27,528 nucleotides of DNA from Dactylosporangium aurantiacum. Its GTDB lineage: Bacteria > Actinomycetota > Actinomycetes > Mycobacteriales > Micromonosporaceae. The stretch lies in assembly GCF_000716715.1 (NCBI RefSeq), contig NZ_JNYJ01000079.1, positions 1-27,528 on the forward strand, written 5' to 3'. Shown here one piece after another: positions 7,176-15,192 of the stretch. Each line of letters begins with the position of its first letter. Position 1 is the first letter of the stretch. The notes under the pieces were generated by a model. It worked only from the letters and a program-made list of their open reading frames with translations. It made no database searches and was not told the origin of the DNA. The translations under genes and the position numbers were made by a program.

Positions 7176-8705
7176 ATGACCACCCAGACAGCCACGTTGG
7201 AGGTCCGCGAGGTGCGCAAGCACTTCGCGGGCGTCCAGGCCCTCGACGGCGTCTCCCTCAGCCTGCACCCCGGCGAGGTGCACGCCCTCGTCGGTGAGAA
7301 CGGCGCCGGCAAGTCCACCCTCATCAAGCTCATCACGGGCGTGCACCGGCCCGACGGCGGCACCGTGCACTACCGCGGCGCCGCGGTCGCCTTCACCGGC
7401 CCCCGCGAGGCGCAGGCGGCCGGGATCAGCACCATCTACCAGGAGGTGAACCTGGTCCCGCAGCGCAGCGTCGCCGGCAACCTGTTCCTCGGCCGGGAGC
7501 CGGTCAACCGGTTCGGGCTCATCGACCGGCGCCGGATGCACCGCGAGGCCGGCGACATCCTCGGCCGCTACGGCATCACCGTCGACGTGCGCAGCCGCCT
7601 CGGCGAGCTGGGCCTCGGCGTGCAGCAGATGGTCGCCGTCGCCCGCGCCCTGGCCACCGACGCCAGGGTCGTCATCATGGACGAGCCGACGTCGTCGCTC
7701 GAGCCGCGCGAGGTCGACCTGCTGCTCGGCGTCGTGGACGTGCTGCGCCGCCGGCAGGTCGCCGTCCTGTACGTCACGCACAAGCTCGACGAGGTGTTCC
7801 GCGCCTGCGAGCGGGTCACCGTGCTGCGCGACGGCCGCCTCGCGCACACCGGCGACGTCGCGGCGACCGACCGGCTCGCGCTGGTCGCCACCATGCTCGG
7901 CCGGGACGTCGACGTGGTGCGCCGGCACGGGGTCACCACCTTCACCGACGAGCACCGCACCGCGGCCGGCCCGGCGGTGCTGCGCGCCGAGGGCCTCACC
8001 CGGGCGCCCCGGCTGCGGGACGTGAGCCTCGACGTGCACGCCGGCGAGGTCCTCGGCCTCGCCGGGCTGCTCGGCTCCGGCCGCACGGAGACGGTCAAGG
8101 CCGTCTTCGGCGCCGCGCCGGTGGACGCCGGCACCGTGACCGTCGGCGGCGTCACCAGGCGCCGCTGGGACCCGGCGGCCGCGATCCGCAGCGGGCTCGC
8201 GATGGTCCCCGAGGACCGCAAGGCCGAGGGCGTCATCCCGGAGCTGTCGGTCCGCGACAACATCGTCCTCGCCGCGCTGCCCCGGCTCACCGTCGCCGGG
8301 TTCGTGTCCGAGCGGCGCCGGGCCAGGCTCGTCGACACCTTCGTCGAACGGCTCCGGATCAAGATCTCCAGCCCCGCGCAGAAGGTCCGCGAGCTGTCCG
8401 GCGGCAACCAGCAGAAGGTGCTGCTCGCCCGGATGCTGTGCCTGCACCCGAAGGTGCTCATCCTCGACGAGCCGACCCGCGGCATCGACGTCGGCGCCAA
8501 GGCCGAGATCCAGGCCCTCATCGACGACCTCGCCGGGCAGGGGCTCGGCGTCGTGCTCATCTCCTCCGACCTGGAGGAGGTCGTCGAGGGCGCCGACCGG
8601 GTCCTCGTGCTGCGAGACGGCGCGGTCGTCGGCACCCTGCACGGCGACCGGATCACCGAGGAGACCGTCATGCGCGTCATCGCCCACGCCGAGGAGGCCC
8701 CGTGA
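7176..8705 (+). CDS. ytfR: ABC sugar importer ATPase with two nucleotide-binding domains, YtfR-like
   Basis: The 509-residue cytosolic protein has two fused ATPase domains. The first has Walker A GENGAGKSTL, the Q-loop in YQEVN, a degenerate signature (LGLGVQQMV) and Walker B VVIMDEPTSS. The second has a degenerate Walker A (GLLGSGRTET), a full signature LSGGNQQKV and Walker B LILDEPTRGID. This asymmetry is normal for RbsA/MglA/YtfR-type sugar importers. It begins 9 bases after the lipoprotein stop and its TGA overlaps the GTG of the next permease (GTGA), so it is part of one operon. The family call is firm; the substrate assignment follows the neighbour. Confidence 0.93.
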   Translation: MTTQTATLEVREVRKHFAGVQALDGVSLSLHPGEVHALVGENGAGKSTLIKLITGVHRPDGGTVHYRGAAVAFTGPREAQAAGISTIYQEVNLVPQRSVAGNLFLGREPVNRFGLIDRRRMHREAGDILGRYGITVDVRSRLGELGLGVQQMVAVARALATDARVVIMDEPTSSLEPREVDLLLGVVDVLRRRQVAVLYVTHKLDEVFRACERVTVLRDGRLAHTGDVAATDRLALVATMLGRDVDVVRRHGVTTFTDEHRTAAGPAVLRAEGLTRAPRLRDVSLDVHAGEVLGLAGLLGSGRTETVKAVFGAAPVDAGTVTVGGVTRRRWDPAAAIRSGLAMVPEDRKAEGVIPELSVRDNIVLAALPRLTVAGFVSERRRARLVDTFVERLRIKISSPAQKVRELSGGNQQKVLLARMLCLHPKVLILDEPTRGIDVGAKAEIQALIDDLAGQGLGVVLISSDLEEVVEGADRVLVLRDGAVVGTLHGDRITEETVMRVIAHAEEAP

Positions 8706-9664
8706 CCGCGGCCCAGCTCAGCGCCGCCCGCCGCCCGCCCGACGTCCTCGGCCTGCTGCAGGTCGGCGGCGTGTACCTGGCGATCGCCGTGATCCTGGCG
8801 TTCAACCTGGCGTTCACCCCGAACTTCGCCACCGTCGCGAACCTGCGGCTGCAGCTGGTGCAGGTGGCCCCGGTGGCCATCGTCGCGGTCGGGATGGCGC
8901 TGGTCGTCGCCACGGGCGGCATCGACCTGTCGGTCGGCTCGGCGATGGCGGTCAGCGCGGCGCTGCTGCCGCTGTACATCGGCTACGGCGCCTGGCCCGC
9001 GATCGCGGTCGCGCTGCTGGCCGGCGCCGCCCTCGGCGCGGTCAACGGCTCGCTCGTCGCGTTCGCCGGGATGCAGCCGATCATCGCCACCCTCGGGCTG
9101 CTCGTCGCCGGTCGAGGCCTCGCCCTGGTCCTCGCCGACGGCCGGCTCACCGAGCTGTTCGACCCGACCCTCGCCGGCCTCGGCAACGCGTCGCTGCTCG
9201 GCGTGCCGATCAGCGTGCTGCTGTTCCTCGCCGTCACCGCGGCCGCCGCGGCCGCCGTGCGGTACGCCGCCGCCGGCCGGCGGATCCTCGCGATCGGCGG
9301 CAACCGGCCCGCCGCGACGCTCGCCGGCCTGCCGGTGCGCCGCACCCTGGTCACCGTCTACGTGCTCAGCGGCCTGCTCGCCGCGGCGGCCGGGGTGCTG
9401 TCCACGGCCCGGCAGGGCGCCGCCGACCCGTCGTTCGTCGGGCTGCTCATCGAGCTCAGCGCGATCACCGCCGTCGTCGTCGGCGGCACCCCGCTGTCCG
9501 GGGGCCGGGTCCGGATCCTGGGCACCCTCATGGGAGCACTGCTCATGCAACTCATCACCGCCACCGTCATCCAGCAGAACCTGCCCGACTCCACGGCCCG
9601 CATGATCCAGGCGGGCATCATCATCGCCGCCGTGTACGTCCAACGTGGACGGAGCCGCACATGA
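8702..9664 (+). CDS. ytfT: ABC sugar importer permease 1, YtfT-like
   Basis: This 320-residue integral membrane protein belongs to the BPD_transp_2 (ribose/galactofuranose type) family. About eight to ten hydrophobic segments are visible, with the hallmark GGIDLSVGSAMA loop near residues 76-88, PIIATLGLLVAGRG, and the cytoplasmic coupling segment AITAVVVGGTPLSGG. The GTG start at 8702 overlaps the ATPase stop by four bases. Its own stop TGA at 9662-9664 overlaps an ATG at 9661 that begins a tandem 89-bp element lying before the second permease gene. Hydrophobicity and length match the family, with no sign of damage. Confidence 0.92.
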   Translation: MTAAQLSAARRPPDVLGLLQVGGVYLAIAVILAFNLAFTPNFATVANLRLQLVQVAPVAIVAVGMALVVATGGIDLSVGSAMAVSAALLPLYIGYGAWPAIAVALLAGAALGAVNGSLVAFAGMQPIIATLGLLVAGRGLALVLADGRLTELFDPTLAGLGNASLLGVPISVLLFLAVTAAAAAAVRYAAAGRRILAIGGNRPAATLAGLPVRRTLVTVYVLSGLLAAAAGVLSTARQGAADPSFVGLLIELSAITAVVVGGTPLSGGRVRILGTLMGALLMQLITATVIQQNLPDSTARMIQAGIIIAAVYVQRGRSRT

Positions 9665-9749
9665 CCGGCCCGCAGCGGAGCGAGGAGCTGGTCATCGTGG
9701 GCGCAGTTCGACGGTCAGGGCGGCGCCGGAGCGCAGCGGAGGTGGCGGC
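9661..9749 (+). repeat. 89-bp intercistronic element, copy 1
   Basis: The unit begins ATGACCGGCCCGCAGCGG and ends GCGCAGCGGAGGTGGCGGC. It carries CGCAGCGGAG near both ends, and its tail supplies a strong Shine-Dalgarno (GGAGGTG) ahead of the ATG that starts the next unit. It differs from copy 2 at only two bases, both in the last five. It sits exactly at the junction of the two permease genes. Confidence 0.95.
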
Positions 9750-9753
9750 ATGA
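9661..9753 (+). CDS. Possible 30-residue leader peptide within repeat copy 1
   Basis: The frame opens at the ATG overlapping the permease 1 stop, reads MTGPQRSEELVIVGAV and then a run rich in Arg and Ser, and stops at 9751-9753 overlapping the ATG of the next unit. No homology is recognised and the composition is basic. It might be translated only as a relay for coupled reinitiation, or not at all. Confidence 0.3.
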   Translation: MTGPQRSEELVIVGAVRRSGRRRSAAEVAA

Positions 9754-9838
9754 CCGGCCCGCAGCGGAGCGAGGAGCTGGTCATCGTGGGCGCAGTTCGA
9801 CGGTCAGGGCGGCGCCGGAGCGCAGCGGAGGTGACGTC
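9750..9838 (+). repeat. 89-bp intercistronic element, copy 2
   Basis: This is the second tandem copy, immediately abutting the first, with the ending GGTGACGTC in place of GGTGGCGGC. Its GGAGGTG lies at Shine-Dalgarno distance from the ATG (9839) of permease 2. Because the unit is 89 bases (3n-1), each start codon overlaps the preceding stop as ATGA. Confidence 0.95.
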
Positions 9839-9842
9839 ATGA
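9750..9842 (+). CDS. Possible 30-residue leader peptide within repeat copy 2
   Basis: This is nearly identical to the peptide in copy 1, differing only in the last two residues (TS in place of AA). It has a Shine-Dalgarno at the end of copy 1 and its stop overlaps the permease 2 ATG. Evidence for translation is limited to this start/stop architecture. Confidence 0.3.
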   Translation: MTGPQRSEELVIVGAVRRSGRRRSAAEVTS

Positions 9843-10822
9843 CCGCTCTCGGACTGCGGGTGGCGGTGCCGCGCTGGCGGGTCGACCGGGCCGGTGCCCC
9901 GCTCGTGCTCGGCCTGGTCGTGCTCGCCGGCGCGGCCGTCTTCGGCGGCAGCTTCGCCGGCGGGCGCAACCTCGGCAACATCGCCCTGGACAGCTCCTAC
10001 CTGCTGCTCATCGCCACCGGGATGACGTTCGTGATCCTCAGCGGCGGCATCGACCTGTCCGTCGGCTCGCTGCTGGCCCTCAGCGGCGTGCTCACCGCCT
10101 ACGGCGCCCGCTGGGGCACGCTGAGCGCGGTCGCGCTGCCGCTTGCCGTCTGCGCCGCGTTCGGGGTCGTCAACGGCCTGCTCATCGGGCGGGCGCGGAT
10201 CGCGCCGTTCATCGTCACGCTCGCGACGCTGCTGTTCGCCAGGGGGCTCGCCTTCGCCGTCGCCGACGAGGGCAACCGTGTGTACATCATCCCCGCCGGC
10301 CTGACCCTGACCCGGCTCGGCCAGGCCCGCTGGCTCGGCCTGGGCGCGCCGGTCTGGCTGGCCCTCGCGGTCTTCGCGGGCGGGCTCGTGCTGCTCAACC
10401 TGACCCGGTTCGGTCAGGCGACCTTCGCCGTCGGCGACAACCAGGAGGCCGCGGAGCTGATGGGGCTGCCGGTCGCCCGCGTCCGGGTCCTCGTCTACGT
10501 GCTCAGCGCCGTGCTCACCGGCGTGGCCGGGGTCCTCGTCGCCGCGCAGACCCAGTCGGGCCTGCCGACGATCGGCGAGGGACGGGAGCTGGAGGCGATC
10601 GCCGCGGTCGTCATCGGTGGCACGCTGCTGTCCGGAGGAGCGGGGTCGCTCAGCGGCACCCTCGCCGGGGTCCTGCTGCTCAAGGTGATCCAGAACCTGA
10701 TCAACCAGGTCGGCACCCTCACCGCGTACTACCAGCAGGTGGTCAGCGGCACGTTCCTCGTCGTCGTGGTCCTCGTCCAGCTGCGGCTGTCGGCACGGTC
10801 CGCCCGAAGGCGGCGGTCGTGA
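9839..10822 (+). CDS. yjfF: ABC sugar importer permease 2, YjfF-like
   Basis: This is a 327-residue BPD_transp_2 membrane protein, the second permease of the importer. It carries LSGGIDLSVGSLLALSG, FIVTLATLLFARGLAFAVADEGN, YVLSAVLTGVAGVLVAAQTQSG and AIAAVVIGGTLLSGGAGS, all typical of YjfF. In the ytf system the two permeases form a heterodimeric channel. The ATG at 9839 is preceded by GGAGGTG from the second 89-bp repeat, and its TGA overlaps the oxidoreductase GTG (GTGA), which ties the oxidoreductase to the transporter operon. The C-terminus is Arg-rich, as expected for a cytoplasmic tail. Confidence 0.92.
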   Translation: MTALGLRVAVPRWRVDRAGAPLVLGLVVLAGAAVFGGSFAGGRNLGNIALDSSYLLLIATGMTFVILSGGIDLSVGSLLALSGVLTAYGARWGTLSAVALPLAVCAAFGVVNGLLIGRARIAPFIVTLATLLFARGLAFAVADEGNRVYIIPAGLTLTRLGQARWLGLGAPVWLALAVFAGGLVLLNLTRFGQATFAVGDNQEAAELMGLPVARVRVLVYVLSAVLTGVAGVLVAAQTQSGLPTIGEGRELEAIAAVVIGGTLLSGGAGSLSGTLAGVLLLKVIQNLINQVGTLTAYYQQVVSGTFLVVVVLVQLRLSARSARRRRS

Positions 10823-11859
10823 ACCGCGCGGCCGGGTACGCGCCCGGCGTCGTGCCGCCCGCCGTGGTGGACGGGCCGCCGCTGCGGGTCGCGGTCGTCG
10901 GCACCGGCGACTGGTGGGGCCGCCAGCACGCCGAGCTGTTCGCCGGCCGGCCGGACACCACCCTGGTCGCCGTCGTCGGGCGCGACCCGGCCCGCACCGC
11001 GGCCCGGGCCGCCGCCTACGGCGCGACGCCGCACGTGGACCTCGACGAGATGCTCGAGCGGCACCGCCCGGACCTGGTGTCGGTGTGCCTGCCGAACGAG
11101 GCGCACTTCGAGCCCACGCTGCGGCTCATCCGCACCGGCGTGCCGCTGCTGCTGGAGAAGCCGCTCGTGTTCTCCCTCGCCGAGGCCGACGTGCTGGTCC
11201 GGGAGGCGACCGCCACCGGCGGGTTCGTCGGGATCAACTTCAACCACCGCTACGCGAAACCGGTCCGGCTGGCCGCGGCCGCCGTCGCCGGCGGCGACCT
11301 GGGCCGGCTGACGTTCGCCACGTGGCGCTTCGGCGGGGAGGCCGGCACCAGCCACCACCCGCACGCCAACCTGATCGAGACCCAGTGCCACGGCCTGGAC
11401 ATGCTGGAGCACCTGTGCGGGCCGGTCGAGTCGGTCATGACCCAGGCCGCGTCCCCGGCCGGTGCCGCCTACTCGACGCTGGTCGTCGCGCTGCGCTTCG
11501 CCGGCGGGGCGGTGGGCAGCCTGGTCGGCAGCTACGACTCCTCCTACGCGTACGCCGACACCCACCGGGTCGAGCTCAACGGCACCGCCGGGCGGATCCT
11601 CATCCAGGACACCGTGCGCCGGTACACCTTCCAACGCGCCGGCGACGAGACGGCCGAGGTGTGGCAGGCCGGCTACTTCAACGACACCGACCGCGGCTTC
11701 CACGCCACCTTCGACCGGCACGTCGACGACCTGCTGGCCGCGCTGCGGCAGGGGCGCGAGCCGCCGGTGCCGATCGCCGCCGGCCGGCGGGCGCTGCAGG
11801 TCGCGGACGCCGTCATCCGCTCCTTCGAGAGCGGGGCCCGGGTGCCCGTGGCGGGTTGA
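10819..11859 (+). CDS. Gfo/Idh/MocA-family NAD(P)-dependent sugar oxidoreductase
   Basis: The 346-residue cytosolic dehydrogenase probably oxidises or reduces the imported sugar or a cyclitol derivative using NAD(P). Its Rossmann start is VAVVGTGDWWGRQHAEL (residues about 24-40), where the usual GxGxxG has Trp in place of small residues. The catalytic-lysine motif EKPL (Lys114) and the C-terminal-domain segment ETQCHGLDMLEHL, with His191 and Asp194 near the active site, are present. The GTG start overlaps the permease 2 stop, so it is cotranscribed with the importer. The exact substrate cannot be inferred. An N-terminal extension of about 20 residues before the fold suggests that a later start is possible. 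Confidence 0.88.
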   Translation: MNRAAGYAPGVVPPAVVDGPPLRVAVVGTGDWWGRQHAELFAGRPDTTLVAVVGRDPARTAARAAAYGATPHVDLDEMLERHRPDLVSVCLPNEAHFEPTLRLIRTGVPLLLEKPLVFSLAEADVLVREATATGGFVGINFNHRYAKPVRLAAAAVAGGDLGRLTFATWRFGGEAGTSHHPHANLIETQCHGLDMLEHLCGPVESVMTQAASPAGAAYSTLVVALRFAGGAVGSLVGSYDSSYAYADTHRVELNGTAGRILIQDTVRRYTFQRAGDETAEVWQAGYFNDTDRGFHATFDRHVDDLLAALRQGREPPVPIAAGRRALQVADAVIRSFESGARVPVAG

Positions 11860-11865
11860 GCGGCG

Positions 11866-12609
11866 ATGCTTGCCCGGCAACGACAGGAGATCATCCTCGA
11901 CCTCGTCCGGCGCGACGGCGGGGTGCGCCTGCGTGACCTGATGCGGCGGCTGGGCGTGTCGGACATGACCGTGCGCCGCGACCTCGAGGACCTCGCCGGG
12001 CAGGGCCTCGTCGAGAAGGTGCACGGCGGGGCGACCCTGCCCGCCGGGGGCGTGCCGGCCGCTCCGGCCGCCGGTGCGTCCGCCGTCGCCGCGATCGCCC
12101 GGCAGGCCGTGGCGCTGGTCGAGCCCGGGGCGGCGATCGCGCTGTCGAACGGGGCGCTCGCCGCCGGGGTGGCCGAGGCGCTCGCCGACCGGCCGGCGAC
12201 GACGGTGGTCACCAACTCGCTGCGGGTCGCCGGGATCCTGCACGGGACCCGGCACACCGTCGTGCTGCTCGGCGGGGTCCGCGAGGCGTCCGGTGCGCTG
12301 GTCGGGCCGGTCGCCGAGGCGGCCGCGGGCGGGCTCAACGTCGACGCGGTGTTCCTCGACGCGCACGGGGTGACCGTCCGGGCCGGCTTCACCGCCGGCA
12401 GCCTCGCCGCGGCGGGTGTCGAACGGCGGCTGGTCGCGTCCGCCCGGCGGCTCGTCGTGCTGGCCGGGCACACGCGGTGGGGGGTCACCGGGATCGCGAC
12501 CGTCGCGGCGCTGGACGATGCCGACGTCGTGATCACCGACGAGGGCGTCGCCGACGACGCCTACGTGGCGCTCACCGATCATGCCGGGCGTCTCATCGTC
12601 GCCTCCTGA
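11866..12609 (+). CDS. DeoR-family regulator at the end of the importer operon
   Basis: The product has 247 residues. The DeoR/GlpR winged helix is clear: MLARQRQEIILDLVRRDGG, VRLRDLMRRLGVSDMTVRRDLEDL, LVEKVHGGATLP. The sensor domain has VVTNSLRVAGIL, VVLLGGVREASGALVGPVAE and VFLDAHGVTVRAGFT. The usual sugar-phosphate-binding DxGTTT-like loop is replaced by LSNGALAAGVA, so the ligand may differ from that of the first DeoR gene in this cluster. It starts 6 bases after the oxidoreductase stop and is most likely part of the same transcript. A long intergenic repeat region follows it. Confidence 0.9.
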   Translation: MLARQRQEIILDLVRRDGGVRLRDLMRRLGVSDMTVRRDLEDLAGQGLVEKVHGGATLPAGGVPAAPAAGASAVAAIARQAVALVEPGAAIALSNGALAAGVAEALADRPATTVVTNSLRVAGILHGTRHTVVLLGGVREASGALVGPVAEAAAGGLNVDAVFLDAHGVTVRAGFTAGSLAAAGVERRLVASARRLVVLAGHTRWGVTGIATVAALDDADVVITDEGVADDAYVALTDHAGRLIVAS

Positions 12610-12802
12610 CGACGTGCGTGATCGTGAAAGTTCCACGCGGTGCCGATCGTGGTCGTCTGATGTCTTCGGTGGCAGGCGGTGATGTATCGACCACGCATCC
12701 CTTGTACGGCGGATGCGACGCATTGACCGATGCGGAAATATCGGGCATGACGTCAGATGTCTGTTCTCGCATCCCGTTCCGGGATCGTCATCCGGGGGTT
12801 CC

Positions 12803-13320
12803 ATGTCCCACTCTCCGTTCAGCCGCCGGATGCTGCTGGCCGCGCTCGGCACCACCGGCGGGGCGGTCACGGTCGGTCCAGCCGAAACCCCACCCGAAAC
12901 CCCACCCGAAACCCCGCCCGGAACCCCGCCCAGAACTCCGCCCGGAACCCCGCCTGATGCCCGACCCGATGCCCGGCCGGATGCCCGGCCGGATGCCCGG
13001 CCGGATGCCCGGCCGGATGCCCGGCCGGATGCCCGGCCGGATGCCCGGCCCGGGTCACGGTCGGAGGAGTGGCCATTGGTCGGGCCGGAGGGCGGGCCGG
13101 TGGTCAGGCCCGACGTCCGGTGTGAGACCTGGTGCGGGGTCTGGTGCGAGGGCTGGTGCGAGCTCTGGCGTGAGCTCGCCGCGGATGCCTGCCCGGTGGT
13201 CCCGCAGGCGCCCGGGTGGGCCGCGGGGGACCGGCACCCGCCCGCGCCGGAGCCGGACCGGGCGCCGGCGGCGGCCGGCGCGCGGGACCGGGCCGCCGCC
13301 GTGCCCCGGCCGCCGAGTCG

Positions 13321-13324
<4 letters not shown>
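12803..13324 (+). CDS. Doubtful ORF: twin-arginine signal followed by tetrapeptide repeats
   Basis: From the ATG at 12803 the frame gives [20 protein letters not shown], which has the SRRxLL form and hydrophobic run of a Tat export signal. It continues as six xTPP-type units and eight DARP units, all kept in frame because the DNA repeat is 12 bp. Farther on there are four WCxx/WRxx tetrapeptides ([14 protein letters not shown]), again from 12-bp units. No catalytic domain follows; the end is low-complexity Pro/Ala. It could be an exported linker-like protein of about 173 residues, or the surviving 5' end of a Tat-exported hydrolase whose body has been lost. Codon third positions are less G/C-biased in the repeats than in the neighbouring genes. 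Confidence 0.35.
12884..13051 (+). repeat. 14-unit 12-bp tandem repeat (two subfamilies)
   Basis: Six units of the GAAACCCCACCC/GGAACCCCGCCC type are followed by eight of the GATGCCCGGCCG type, with no break in the 12-bp phase. Seven of the last eight share the GATGCCCGGCC core, so that part expanded recently. Translated in the frame of the upstream Tat-type signal, they give xTPP and DARP tetrapeptides. Confidence 0.95.
13129..13176 (+). repeat. Four-unit 12-bp repeat (CTGGTGCGAGGG type)
   Basis: There are four consecutive 12-bp units based on CTGGTGCGAGxx, the last diverged (CTGGCGTGAGCT). They have the same period as the larger array about 80 bp upstream, but a different sequence. Confidence 0.85.
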
Positions 13325-15122
<1,798 letters not shown>

Positions 15123-15132
15123 CCGGTTCACC

Positions 15133-15165
15133 GGTGGCGCCGGCACACATCGCGCCGGCGCCACC
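15133..15165 (+). terminator. Intercistronic hairpin between the esterase and GH59 genes
   Basis: GGTGGCGCCGGC and its perfect reverse complement (12 bp) enclose a 9-base loop. It begins 10 bases after the esterase stop and ends 27 bases before the GH59 start, which leaves no room for a normal promoter. It may be a partial terminator or an mRNA-stabilising structure setting the ratio of the two enzymes. Confidence 0.55.
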
Positions 15166-15192
15166 ACCGCCACAGATGATGGGAAGACTTGC

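Noticed and set aside
5919..8687. Minus-strand open frame of over 900 codons opposite the importer lipoprotein and ATPase genes
   Set aside because: Composition is repetitive Asp/Gly/Val/Leu and it mirrors the codon bias of the genuine plus-strand genes, with no recognisable motif.
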